Positions 12,564 through 20,333 of a stretch of 20,333 nt of DNA are shown piece by piece. A program made the translations under genes and the position numbers. Numbering within the stretch: position 1 is the first letter of the stretch; each line of letters opens with the position of its first letter. This DNA comes from Clostridia bacterium BRH_c25 (GTDB taxonomy: Bacteria > Bacillota_A > Clostridia > Lutisporales > Lutisporaceae): contig LOES01000122.1 of the NCBI GenBank assembly GCA_001515955.1, positions 1 through 20,333 on the forward strand. The letters are read 5' to 3'. Below the pieces are notes generated by a model, which worked only from the letters and a program-made list of their open reading frames with translations, did not search any database and was not told the origin of the DNA.

Positions 12564-13223
12564 CTATTCAAATATCTCTACCGGGGTTTTTAATGCGGTA
12601 TAAGCCCATATTATATGTATATCTTTATCCGACATAGCTATGCAGCCCTGAGTCCAGTCTGAGGTGTTTCCTCCGCCGTGGATGCCTACCTGGCCTCCCA
12701 GGGCTGTGTTCCAGGGTGGTCTTTGCTGCTGTTCCTCCGCTGTTTTTATAAGGTTATATTCCTCTTGGCTTATTATATTATTCTTCAGCCCGATAACTGC
12801 ATCTTCGGTATTGGGATAGCTCAAGCCCAGAAATAGAGTGAATTTGCTGCTCTCGTTTTTTGTACATATGTAGTACTTGCCTTCGGGAGTTTTCGAGTCC
12901 CCTTCTCTGGCCTTATCTCCTTCAGGGGAGCGGCCCAGTGCTATCCTGAATCTGCCTAAAAGCTTCCCATCCCCATACAGCTCAAGTAGTCTTGGCCTTT
13001 TGTATATTTTAATGTATGAATTTGAAGGGCAAGCTAAGGGTTTATTGAAAAACAATTCTTTATCATCTCTCTTCACTTCTTTACTATTTACAAGTATTTC
13101 AGCTTCAGCTCCACCCTTTGTACCTGAGTATATGAATTCCGGTGTCCAATCCTCGGTCCTGAAGCAGAATATAAATGAAGACACTACTGTAAGCAGCAGC
13201 AGTATGTATGATTTTTTGCTCAT
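12564..13223 (-). CDS. L,D-transpeptidase (YkuD domain), membrane-anchored
   Basis: A 219-residue protein with an N-terminal hydrophobic segment (residues 5-21; signal peptide or anchor, no proper lipobox) and a YkuD L,D-transpeptidase domain (about 72-218). The catalytic motif is complete: VGIHGGGN with H182, then SDWTQGCIAMSD with the nucleophile C194. Family enzymes make 3-3 peptidoglycan cross-links or attach proteins to the wall, outside the membrane. The domain begins YIKIYKRPRLLELYGDGKLL, and the KTPEGKYYI segment is typical. An insertion rich in polar residues (about 145-170, with QQQRPPW) separates the halves. The start ATG 13223 follows AAAGGTGA. It stands between the arsenic island and the PII unit with no obvious functional tie to either. 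Confidence 0.93.
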   Translation of the reverse strand: MSKKSYILLLLTVVSSFIFCFRTEDWTPEFIYSGTKGGAEAEILVNSKEVKRDDKELFFNKPLACPSNSYIKIYKRPRLLELYGDGKLLGRFRIALGRSPEGDKAREGDSKTPEGKYYICTKNESSKFTLFLGLSYPNTEDAVIGLKNNIISQEEYNLIKTAEEQQQRPPWNTALGGQVGIHGGGNTSDWTQGCIAMSDKDIHIIWAYTALKTPVEIFE

Positions 13224-13403
13224 ATTAAATCACCTTTTCCAAATTATTAAAAGCATCCTCAATGAATATTATTTCGAATACTATTGCTGCTATTCCTAAA
13301 AATATATTTTTATCATATTACTAACAAATTCTCGGAAGCATCGGTGAGTCAAGAGAGTTTAATATACGTTTGCCGCCTACGGGGGTTTCCAGGTATACAA
13401 GGA
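13224..13403. other. Non-coding stretch with a GC-richer patch
   Basis: I find no gene here. Most is AT-rich and probably carries the L,D-transpeptidase promoter, though no clear -35/-10 pair stands out. The part at 13330-13400 is distinctly more GC-rich and contains GCCGCCTACGGGGG and a minus-strand TTGACT. It matches no RNA class I can recall. Confidence 0.4.
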
Positions 13404-13446
13404 TAAAAAGCTCCTGTTATAGCAGTTATTCTGCCATAACAGGAGC
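13404..13446 (-). terminator. Intrinsic terminator of the DUF1538-PII unit
   Basis: Minus-strand GCTCCTGTTAT and ATAACAGGAGC (arms 13436-13446 and 13410-13420) form a perfect 11-bp stem, extended by an inner GCAG/CTGC pairing, followed by TTTTTAT. It begins 18 bp after the stop of the PII-like gene. Confidence 0.92.
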
Positions 13447-13464
13447 AATAGTCTTCATTCAAGC

Positions 13465-14142
13465 TTATTCATGATTTTGATACAAACCATAGGTTTTGTT
13501 TACATCCAGTACAAACATGATACCTTTACCAGGCTCTTCTATTTTCATTTGCTCTCTAATTGAAGTAATAATCGAGTCCGTTACGCTGTTATCAGATAAT
13601 ATCATGACCATTTCTTTCTCCGGCTCTATAGCCATAGCAAAAAGCATATTGGTTTCATGTATGCCTGAACCCCTTGCATTTATTATAGTAGCACCTCGGG
13701 AGCCTGCTGAAGTCGCAGCTTCTACAACAGCTTCTGCACTGCCTTTATCCACCACTACAAATATAGCTTTATACATAGTGTTTTCTACACCCCTGCTTTC
13801 TTTAACATTATCATATTTACAGTTTCTAACTCCTATCAAGCTCTCGACAGAAACAGTAAAAGCAATACCATGATTAGGCTTATGCAAATGCAGCTCTCTG
13901 TCAAGTTCCTCAAGGGCTTGATAGGCTGATTTTCTTTCAGATATCATAATGATTATTTCTTTTCTAATATCGGTTAGATCCAGCAGCTCCAATATGCGGT
14001 TTTTAATTGTACCCTTGCCTAGCAAAACTGTAGCACCTGATATTCCATTCTGCTTTGCAATTTTGCTTACTTTGCTTCCTGATCCATGGTTTACAATTAA
14101 ACAAATCAGCTCAAGCTCTAATACATCAGAACAGTTTACCAT
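13465..14142 (-). CDS. Tandem two-domain PII-like signalling protein
   Basis: A 225-residue protein made of two consecutive PII (GlnB/GlnK-like) folds: residues about 11-105 (ICLIVNHGSGSKV to FTVSVESLIG) and 124-220 (KAIFVVVDKGSAE to FVLDVNKTYGL). Each has the beta-alpha-beta pattern with a GAT segment before the T-loop region (SGATVLLGKG at 35-44 and RGATIINARG at 149-158). The T-loop of the second half (SGIHETNMLFAM) is short, without the uridylylated tyrosine region of classical GlnB. Ordinary PII proteins have one domain of about 112 residues and act as trimers. The start ATG is 14142; its GGAGGAG lies within the last codons of the upstream DUF1538 gene, four bases separate the two genes, and translation is probably coupled. 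It likely gates that membrane protein, as GlnK does AmtB; the ligand is unknown. Confidence 0.88.
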   Translation of the reverse strand: MVNCSDVLELELICLIVNHGSGSKVSKIAKQNGISGATVLLGKGTIKNRILELLDLTDIRKEIIIMISERKSAYQALEELDRELHLHKPNHGIAFTVSVESLIGVRNCKYDNVKESRGVENTMYKAIFVVVDKGSAEAVVEAATSAGSRGATIINARGSGIHETNMLFAMAIEPEKEMVMILSDNSVTDSIITSIREQMKIEEPGKGIMFVLDVNKTYGLYQNHE

Positions 14143-14146
14143 TTAT

Positions 14147-15625
14147 TTAAACTCCTCCCTTTATCGACTTAACCTTGAAAACCAGACCCAAGACCTGTAA
14201 AGCAATAATTGGGGTTAAAGCCACCATTGAAATCATCCCGAAACCATCTATTAAAACATCAGCTCCTTCAATGGCTTCTGCAGCACCTTGGGCAAAAGCT
14301 AAAATAAAGGTTGCCGTCATGGGGCCTGATGCAACTCCTCCCGAGTCAAAGGCTATACCCACAAATAGCTTTGGAACAATATAAGTCATAGCAATCGAAA
14401 TTATATACCCGGGCAAAAGATAATGCCACAATTTAATATCAGGTATCAATATTCTCAACATTGATAAGGCTACTGCAAAACCAACTCCAATAGAAAGTGC
14501 GGATATTACCATCTTTCTTTTCACATATCCGCTGGTGACTTCTTCTATCTGGTGTGTCAATACGTGGACGGCCGGCTCAGCCAATATTGTAACCAGTCCC
14601 AGTATAAATCCTACAAGAACAAGATACCACTTGTTGTCCAAGGATGCAACACTCTGGCCCACTACGCTTCCAACATCCATGAAGCCGGCATTTACCCCCA
14701 CTAAAAATAATATCAATCCCATAAATGTATATATAATACCTTTTATTATCTTATAAAAAGCTTTTTTGCTCAACTTGAAAGATACTGGTTGAAATATTAA
14801 AAATAGAATCAATAATGGAAGCAGTGCAAAGAAAACTTCAGTTATTATAGTTGGAAGTTTATGTAGAAATGGAGCTATAATCGATGTAGAGTGAAAAATT
14901 TTATATTCCATACTACCGGTAACTCTACCGGATTTTGACATAATACTCATGATAATCACTGACAATATTGCACCCGTAGATGCAATTGCAACCAAACCAA
15001 AGCTATCCTTTTCAGATGCTTTACCATCCTTCTTCATCGAAGAAATACCTACAGCAAGAGCCAATATAAACGGTACCGTCATAGCCCCGGTGGTGGCACC
15101 TGAAGCATCAAAAGCTATTGCCAAAAACTCCGAGGATGTAAAAAAGGACAAAACAAAGATGATAGAATATAGTACGGTTAGTACTCTATATAAAGGCAAA
15201 TTATAGACTATTCTAAATAAGCCTAAAGCAAGCATTATTGCGATACCAACAGATACAATCACTACAATGCTCAGTTTGGGTATAACACCTGCTGTTACAC
15301 CAGCTACTTGACCGGCGAGTATATGCAAATCAGGTTCAGCTATTGAAATAAAAAAGCCAAGTATCAAACCACCAATGCCAATTATCCAAACCTTATTGCT
15401 TTTAGTAAGCGATGTTCCCATTAAAGTGCCGATTGGAGTAACGCCGATATCCACACCAAATAGGAACATAGACAACCCGGATATTATAAATAAAGCACCT
15501 ATAAGGAATCTGTATAGAAGATAAGCTTCAATAGGTGCAATTGTAAAGTTTAACAATAATACAATAACAGTTATTGGGAGTACAGCATATAAAACTTCTT
15601 TTAGCTTTTCAATGAGTACAATCAA
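14147..15625 (-). CDS. DUF1538 family membrane protein, internally duplicated
   Basis: A 492-residue polytopic membrane protein, apparently a transporter of unknown substrate, built from two homologous halves. Matching blocks recur about 253 residues apart: FLFGVDIGVTPIGTLMG (54-70) and FLVGVNAGFMDVGSVVG (307-323); AEPDLHIL (96-103) and AEPAVHVL (349-356); FDASGATTGAMT (172-183) and FDSGGVASGPMT (426-437). Acidic residues inside membrane segments (D in FDxxGxxxGxMT, E in AEPxxH) are good candidates for substrate or ion coordination. The start is TTG 15625 behind AAAGGAAGGGA; no ATG fits. A PII-like gene follows after four bases, which implies control by a nucleotide or metabolite. I recognise the family but know of no demonstrated function. 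Confidence 0.9.
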   Translation of the reverse strand: MIVLIEKLKEVLYAVLPITVIVLLLNFTIAPIEAYLLYRFLIGALFIISGLSMFLFGVDIGVTPIGTLMGTSLTKSNKVWIIGIGGLILGFFISIAEPDLHILAGQVAGVTAGVIPKLSIVVIVSVGIAIMLALGLFRIVYNLPLYRVLTVLYSIIFVLSFFTSSEFLAIAFDASGATTGAMTVPFILALAVGISSMKKDGKASEKDSFGLVAIASTGAILSVIIMSIMSKSGRVTGSMEYKIFHSTSIIAPFLHKLPTIITEVFFALLPLLILFLIFQPVSFKLSKKAFYKIIKGIIYTFMGLILFLVGVNAGFMDVGSVVGQSVASLDNKWYLVLVGFILGLVTILAEPAVHVLTHQIEEVTSGYVKRKMVISALSIGVGFAVALSMLRILIPDIKLWHYLLPGYIISIAMTYIVPKLFVGIAFDSGGVASGPMTATFILAFAQGAAEAIEGADVLIDGFGMISMVALTPIIALQVLGLVFKVKSIKGGV

Positions 15626-15655
15626 ATATAATCCCTTCCTTTCTTCTAAAATTTA

Positions 15656-15837
15656 GCCATATTATATAAATGTCTTTTATTGAAAAATTATAACTACCAA
15701 TTAAGCCTTTTATAAAATACTCTTTATGCATTATGAAAATAGCCTATATCTATATATTAAAGGAAAAACAGGGTTTAGTCTAGCATTTTAACAGGAATTT
15801 GCCTAACCGCTTTTTTCTTTCCATCAAATTGTACTGA
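15656..15837. other. Non-coding stretch upstream of the DUF1538 gene
   Basis: AT-rich, no gene seen. A TATAAT hexamer occurs on the minus strand about 50 bp before the DUF1538 start, but without a convincing -35. A moderately conserved-looking piece (AAACAGGGTTTAG, GGTTAGGC on the other strand) matches no riboswitch I know. Confidence 0.35.
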
Positions 15838-15839
15838 AT

Positions 15840-15874
15840 AAAAAATGATGGTGGATTTTTACTCCACCATCATT
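15840..15874 (-). terminator. Intrinsic terminator of the efflux operon
   Basis: Minus-strand AATGATGGTGGA and TCCACCATCATT are perfect 12-bp arms (15863-15874 and 15844-15855) with a 7-base loop, followed by TTTTT. It begins 6 bp after the stop of the TolC-like gene. Confidence 0.95.
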
Positions 15875-15880
15875 TCATGC

Positions 15881-17023
15881 TTATTCGCTATACATCATGA
15901 GACCTTCATATTGAAGATTCAGATCAGCAATACTGGATTTAAGCTTGTTATTCAGCGTATCCAATTCCATTATTGCCTTTTCCATATTGATTTTCGTAGT
16001 TAATCCCATATCATACTGAATCCTGGCTTTCTCAGCATCACTTTTCGACAATTCAATTTCTTCCTGTAGATCAGCTATAGATTCAGCTGCGGATTTCAAT
16101 GCATCATAGCTTGTGCTTAAAGAGATGTCAAGGTCAATAGTTGCATCCTCGAAGGATTTTCTGGCACTTTCATACTCTTTAAAAGCATCATCGAAAGCCT
16201 CCTCCATTTGATCTCTGGAATTCTGTACGCTTAGCCTTACAACAAATTCATCATATCTTTCCTTTGTTAAATCATATTTTCTTTTTGCCAACTCTGCCTT
16301 AAGTGACAGGTTATAGAGGTCTTCACTGCTGGATATGTAGTCTTTCCTTAACTCATCCAGATTTATAGTGGTTATATCGATATCCGGAAGGTCTATAACA
16401 AGCTGCAGGTTATAAGCAGTAAGCTCTCTGCCCAGATATCTGTTAAGGGTCTGCATTTCCTTCTGCAGGCTTTTCAAAGCTGTAGTCACTGCATCAACAG
16501 TATTGTTGTATGCAGCCTCTGCTTGTCTGAGCTCACTTTTCTTTATCAAGTCCATACCATATTTTACTTTTGCAGCTTCATATTCCTTGGATTTAATGCT
16601 GCTGTTATTTTTTGCGTCTTCAAGGTTATACTGGGCTTTCTTGATATTTATAAAGGCTTTCAAAACATTATAGTCTGAGACCCTCTTCATATCCTCTTTT
16701 TTGAATCTTGCAGACTTTACATCATTCACTGAGCTTTGCAGTGATGTCTCCAAGTTTACCGGCTTCATGAAATAATCATAAAAGCCGCTGGAAGCCTTAC
16801 CATATGCCTTATCAGTGCTTTCCGCAGTATCATAATAATTTTCCAGGGAATCATTGATTTTATCATCCTGCCGACTGTATTCCAAGCTATTTTCAAGTGC
16901 CCTCCGCTGGGCCTCCTCCAAGGTCAATACTATCTGTCCGCTGTTTTCTGCGAAAGCTGTGAAGCTGGAGCACAAGATTAGTATGCATAGAAATATTGGC
17001 AGTGCAGCATATTGTTTTTTCAT
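15881..17023 (-). CDS. TolC-like (outer membrane efflux protein family) exported protein
   Basis: A 380-residue protein with a clear signal peptide (MKKQYAALPIFLCILILCSS, probable cleavage after AFA at residue 25) and the long heptad-rich helices of the TolC/OEP family. The start LTLEEAQRRALENSLEY (33-49) is the family's typical first helix, and KYGMDLIKKSELRQAEAAYNN (154-174) and QYDMGLTTKINMEKAIMELD are the two repeated helix-turn segments of an OEP domain. It is shorter than true outer-membrane TolC (about 430-490 residues). It is the last gene of an adaptor-ATPase-permease operon, 12 bp behind the permease, with GGAGGAG before ATG 17023. In a single-membrane organism it would act in or beyond the cell wall; whether it forms a channel is unknown. 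Confidence 0.85.
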   Translation of the reverse strand: MKKQYAALPIFLCILILCSSFTAFAENSGQIVLTLEEAQRRALENSLEYSRQDDKINDSLENYYDTAESTDKAYGKASSGFYDYFMKPVNLETSLQSSVNDVKSARFKKEDMKRVSDYNVLKAFINIKKAQYNLEDAKNNSSIKSKEYEAAKVKYGMDLIKKSELRQAEAAYNNTVDAVTTALKSLQKEMQTLNRYLGRELTAYNLQLVIDLPDIDITTINLDELRKDYISSSEDLYNLSLKAELAKRKYDLTKERYDEFVVRLSVQNSRDQMEEAFDDAFKEYESARKSFEDATIDLDISLSTSYDALKSAAESIADLQEEIELSKSDAEKARIQYDMGLTTKINMEKAIMELDTLNNKLKSSIADLNLQYEGLMMYSE

Positions 17024-17035
17024 TTTCTCTCCTCC

Positions 17036-18214
17036 TTATTCCGACCTCAAAGCTTCAATTGGGTTCAGGCACGCCGCCTTATATGCCGGGAACAGACCGA
17101 ACACTATACCGACAATAAGGGATATCCCAAAGGAAATCACTATCCACGGTATAGAATACACTTGTGGTACAAGGTCAAGCCCGCCAATAATAAAGCGTAT
17201 TATTGACAAGCCGATAAGTACACCTAAAAGGCCTCCTATACCTGTTACAATGATTGCCTCTATAAGAAACTGTACAAGAATATTCTTCTTCTTGGCCCCG
17301 ATTGCTTTTCTGATACCAATCTCCCTGGTCCTCTCTGTAACCGATACCAGCATTATATTCATTATCCCTATACCGCCTACGACAAGCGAAATAGCTGCGA
17401 TTCCTGCCAGTACAGCTGTCATGGTTCCTGTCATACTGTTAAGATTGGAAAGCATCTCTGCCTGGTTGAAAACCCTGAAGGCATCTGAACTCTTATAGGT
17501 TTTGGTAAGAAATTCATTTAATTTAGTCATTGCACTGTCAACGGTATCAGGACTGGTTGCCTGTATGGCAAAATTCCTGATGGTACCTGAGCGAAACAGC
17601 CTCTGTGCTACAGTAACGGGTATTATAACCGTATCATCTGCTCCGTCATCCTGCCCTCCATCCTTTTCCTCCAGTACTCCAACAACTGAAAACAGCTGCC
17701 CGTTGATTTTTATCTTCTGACCCAGGGGGTTTGCTCCTTCAAATATATCGTTTACAACAGCTGTACCAATAATCGCTATCTTTTGCATGTTATCAAGGTC
17801 ATTCTGAGCCAGAAACCGTCCTGATTGTGCTGAAACACTCTTTGTTATTTGATAGTCGGGGCTTGTTCCAATAACAGATGTTTCTCTGTTATTAATCATA
17901 TACTTTATTGTAGCTGTAGAGGTGATCTGAGGGACTACCGCTGCAATATCGGCACTGTTCTCTTCAGAAAATTCCTTTATTTGCTTATAGGTTACATTTC
18001 TGTTGCTGTTTCTTCCCATTATATTAACTTGAATCAGATTGGTGCCCATGCTCTCAATTGTATCCGTTATACTTTTTGTGCTTCCCTGGGCAAAGGCAAC
18101 AGCCGCTATAACTGATGATACACCTATTATAACTCCCAGCATGGTGAGAAAGGAACGTACCTTATTGCTGCGGATGCTCTTTATAGCCATTTTATAAGCC
18201 TGAATAAAACCCAT
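17036..18214 (-). CDS. MacB-type ABC transporter permease
   Basis: A 392-residue permease of the MacB/FtsX superfamily. One N-terminal membrane segment (about 20-43, FLTMLGVIIGVSSVIAAVAF) is followed by a large extracytoplasmic domain (about 45-265) and three C-terminal membrane segments. The block SVTERTREIGIRKAIGAKKKNIL is the hallmark of MacB permeases, and FPAYKAACLNPIEALRSE is their usual C terminus. MacB proteins work as dimers and drive substrates through an adaptor by a mechanical cycle rather than by transport across the membrane. Here the ATPase is a separate polypeptide (next gene), unlike E. coli MacB, where it is fused. The ATG directly follows the ATPase stop codon (TAGATG), so the two are translationally coupled. 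Likely cargo: peptides, antibiotics or macrolide-like compounds, not determinable here. Confidence 0.94.
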   Translation of the reverse strand: MGFIQAYKMAIKSIRSNKVRSFLTMLGVIIGVSSVIAAVAFAQGSTKSITDTIESMGTNLIQVNIMGRNSNRNVTYKQIKEFSEENSADIAAVVPQITSTATIKYMINNRETSVIGTSPDYQITKSVSAQSGRFLAQNDLDNMQKIAIIGTAVVNDIFEGANPLGQKIKINGQLFSVVGVLEEKDGGQDDGADDTVIIPVTVAQRLFRSGTIRNFAIQATSPDTVDSAMTKLNEFLTKTYKSSDAFRVFNQAEMLSNLNSMTGTMTAVLAGIAAISLVVGGIGIMNIMLVSVTERTREIGIRKAIGAKKKNILVQFLIEAIIVTGIGGLLGVLIGLSIIRFIIGGLDLVPQVYSIPWIVISFGISLIVGIVFGLFPAYKAACLNPIEALRSE

Positions 18215-18892
18215 CTATCCCACCATCCTGTCCTCTATAATTTCACCATCCTGTAAGCGTATGACCCTTTCAGCCTGCATAGCAATTTCATTATCGTGGG
18301 TGATCAGTACTATAGTGTTGCCCTTTTGATGCAGCTCCTTGAGCATGCGCATTATCTCCTTGCCGGACTTTGAATCGAGGTTTCCTGTAGGCTCATCTGC
18401 CAGTATCATTGGAGGGTTGCCCACCAATGCTCTGGCAATAGCAACACGCTGCTGCTGTCCCCCTGAAAGCTCCGTCGGTTTATGATGTACTCTGTCTTCC
18501 AAGCCGACAAGCTTTAATGCCTCTACTGATTTATCATATCGCTCCTTGGTATGCAAGCCCTGATAAATCAGGGGCAGCTCCACATTCTCGACGGCATTGA
18601 GCTTTTGAAGCAGATTAAAACCTTGGAATATGAAGCCTATTTTGTGATTCCTAATGTCGGCAAGCTGCTCGTCATTAAGTCTGCTTACCTCAACACCGTC
18701 AAGAGAGTATGCACCTTTGGTCGGTACGTCAAGACAGCCGATCATATTCATTAGTGTAGATTTTCCTGAGCCTGAAGGCCCGATTATTGATACAAACTCA
18801 TGCTGATTTATTGTAAGGCTCACATCATTCAATGCCCGGACCTCTACATTACCTATCCGATAGACTTTACTCATATTTCTTATTTCTATCAT
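18215..18892 (-). CDS. ABC transporter ATP-binding protein (LolD/MacB type)
   Basis: A 225-residue ATPase with all catalytic motifs: Walker A GPSGSGKS (38-45), Q-loop FIFQGFNLL (88-95), signature LSGGQQQR (142-149), Walker B ILADEP (163-168) and the switch histidine H199 in ITHD. The segment [26 protein letters not shown] is typical of the LolD/MacB class that partners FtsX-like permeases. The start ATG 18892 follows GGGAGGAG. It lies 13 bp behind the adaptor gene and runs directly into the permease gene, so adaptor, ATPase and permease form one operon with the TolC-like gene. It powers the permease in the cytoplasm. Confidence 0.97.
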   Translation of the reverse strand: MIEIRNMSKVYRIGNVEVRALNDVSLTINQHEFVSIIGPSGSGKSTLMNMIGCLDVPTKGAYSLDGVEVSRLNDEQLADIRNHKIGFIFQGFNLLQKLNAVENVELPLIYQGLHTKERYDKSVEALKLVGLEDRVHHKPTELSGGQQQRVAIARALVGNPPMILADEPTGNLDSKSGKEIMRMLKELHQKGNTIVLITHDNEIAMQAERVIRLQDGEIIEDRMVG

Positions 18893-18905
18893 AATGTGCT
18901 CCTCC

Positions 18906-20333
18906 CTAATTATCTCTTCTGAAATTATTACCGCCGCCTGTGGGAGGGGCGCCCATAATCATCATGCTATTCTGCCTGTTGTTTCCGGAGCTTGATACAG
19001 ATGTTACAACTACCGCCTCTCCTTCTTTCAATCCGCTTACTATTTCAATATAATCCTCAGTACTTATACCTGTTTGGACTTCTCTCATCTCAATAGTCTG
19101 TTCAGTATTTTCCTGTTTCTTCACTTCGGCAGTTCCTTCACTATTCGAAGCACTATTTGCTCCGCCATTTGAGTTTCTGCCTACCCTGCCTGCTCCACTT
19201 ACAACGCTTACAAAGCTTTTTCCATTTCGTTTCTGTACTGCATCAACAGGTACGTACAACACATCGGTTTTCTGATTCACAACTATCTCGGCGTTCGCAT
19301 TCATACCACCTTTTAACGCCGGGTTTTCCTCAATCTGAACGGTCACAGGATATGTGGATACGCCGTTTGAAGAAGAGCCCTCCACTGCGATCTTTGTTAC
19401 AGCTCCCTTAAGCGGGCTATCATTTGTTTCAGTAATAGCATCGATTGTAATCTTGGCATCCTGTCCTACTTGAATCTTGGCTATATCCAACTCATCAACG
19501 TCAATATAGAACTCCATAGTATCATAATTTGCGACACTTCCCAGAATATCACCCTGCTTTATGCTATTGCCCTGTTCAATATCGTTTAGAGTGAAGGTTC
19601 CATCAAAGGGTGCATATATCTTATAATCCAAAAGCTTTTCCTCTGCTGTCTGGAGTTGTGAATGCAAATCCTCCAGCTTAAGATCATTTGTCTGAATAGT
19701 GAGCTGCAGGTCCTCATTGTTCAGCTCCGCCAATATATCGCCCTTCATCACATTCTGGCCGTTCTCAACGTTTAGTGTGCTTACTATACCTCCTGATGAA
19801 GCCTTGACTGTCATGCTCTTTAAGAAGTTAAGCGTGCTGCTTCCATTACTCTTGACAATAACTCCGTCTATATTGCATTCAACACTGCCTACCATTCCCT
19901 CAGCCAATGAACTTGAGTTTTCAATTATTACACCCACATTGTATACTTCAGCACCATCACTGGTAGTATAACTTGGAGTACTTATACCGGATATGCTCCC
20001 GTCAATTATGTGAAGCTCATCTCTGCCTGTATCATAGGCCTTTACTGAGACTTTTTGTCCAACTGATAGCTTATCTCTATATGTATTATTGAAAGAAACC
20101 AATAGCTTCAACTTTGATTTATCGGTAATAGTCAATAAAGTGCCGTTATTTGAGAGACTGTCACCCTCTTTGATCTGAAGGTCCAGTATCTCTCCATCAA
20201 TAGGTGCTGTAACTGTCCCGGACTGAAGATCCTTCATATTGCTGTCCCGGGTGAGTTGAGCCTGGGCTATGCTGTTTCGGAGCTGCCTTATCTGCAGCTG
20301 TGTATCCTTGTCATCTATTTCAAAAATCAAATC
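18906..20333 (-). CDS. MacA/HlyD-type efflux adaptor (5' end beyond window)
   Basis: The C-terminal 475 residues of a periplasmic-adaptor-type (membrane fusion) protein. The frame is open through the window edge; a TTG at 20330 is within the protein, not its start. Lipoyl/hybrid-motif segments appear more than once: TAPIDGEILDLQIKEGD (42-58), KASSGGIVSTLNVENGQNV (177-195) and YAPFDGTFTLNDIEQGNSI (240-258) in visible numbering, so the adaptor seems to have one more lipoyl-like unit than MacA. A helical hairpin (about 207-237) lies between the last two. The beta-barrel and membrane-proximal region follow (to about 375), then a Ser/Asn/Gly-rich linker and a further segment ending in a Gly/Asn-rich tail. 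It connects the MacB-type permease to the TolC-like protein; export of cytotoxic compounds is inferred. Confidence 0.92.
   Translation of the reverse strand, partial: DLIFEIDDKDTQLQIRQLRNSIAQAQLTRDSNMKDLQSGTVTAPIDGEILDLQIKEGDSLSNNGTLLTITDKSKLKLLVSFNNTYRDKLSVGQKVSVKAYDTGRDELHIIDGSISGISTPSYTTSDGAEVYNVGVIIENSSSLAEGMVGSVECNIDGVIVKSNGSSTLNFLKSMTVKASSGGIVSTLNVENGQNVMKGDILAELNNEDLQLTIQTNDLKLEDLHSQLQTAEEKLLDYKIYAPFDGTFTLNDIEQGNSIKQGDILGSVANYDTMEFYIDVDELDIAKIQVGQDAKITIDAITETNDSPLKGAVTKIAVEGSSSNGVSTYPVTVQIEENPALKGGMNANAEIVVNQKTDVLYVPVDAVQKRNGKSFVSVVSGAGRVGRNSNGGANSASNSEGTAEVKKQENTEQTIEMREVQTGISTEDYIEIVSGLKEGEAVVVTSVSSSGNNRQNSMMIMGAPPTGGGNNFRRDN

Noticed and set aside
1..20333. CRISPR array, toxin-antitoxin pair, restriction system or phage-defence island
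   Set aside because: No regular spaced repeats and no nuclease, methylase or toxin-like genes were found on either strand.

Overview
The window (about 20.3 kb, AT-rich, strong AGGAGG-type ribosome binding sites, frequent TTG/GTG starts) looks like the chromosome of a low-GC Firmicute, most likely a Clostridia member. The signs are RNase J, a YmaF-family protein, the NifU-like/GGGtGRT pair, ArsR regulators and short AT-rich intergenic regions. The species assignment is an inference. I see no rRNA, tRNA, CRISPR array, insertion sequence or phage module. Almost every gene is on the minus strand, so transcription runs from high to low coordinates; the one clear plus-strand gene is ymaF.

Layout. 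1-1271: the 5' part of ribonuclease J (cut by the window edge), preceded by a small excisionase-type helix-turn-helix protein. 1272-1601: divergent regulatory region with operator-like dyads. 1602-3188: a histidine-rich YmaF protein convergent with a cation diffusion facilitator (CDF) exporter, which has a NiCo (czcD-type) riboswitch with an overlapping terminator. 3325-6097: a fluoride-response block. Two crcB/fluC fluoride-channel genes lie behind one fluoride riboswitch. A second fluoride riboswitch, with its own promoter and terminator, sits in front of an operon of a NifU-like scaffold and the uncharacterised GGGtGRT protein.

6239-11731: an arsenic island of three transcription units: arsR-arsP-thioredoxin, marR-arsM, and arsR-acr3-metallophosphoesterase. 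Each has a recognisable promoter with a palindrome at the promoter. Together they could export arsenite (Acr3), methylate it (ArsM) and export the methylated trivalent product (ArsP). 11793-13223: a DUF2461 protein and an L,D-transpeptidase. 13465-15625: a DUF1538 membrane protein with an internal duplication, translationally coupled to a tandem two-domain PII-like protein. 15881-20333: a MacAB-TolC-like tripartite ABC efflux operon (adaptor cut by the window edge, ATPase, permease, TolC-like protein).

The common theme of 1.3-11.7 kb is sensing and export of toxic ions: Ni/Co, fluoride, and inorganic and organic arsenic. Sensing is by three riboswitches and three protein regulators. The least explained parts are the fluoride-riboswitch control of the NifU-like/GGGtGRT pair, the DUF1538/tandem-PII pair, and the cysteine-rich MarR regulator in front of arsM.
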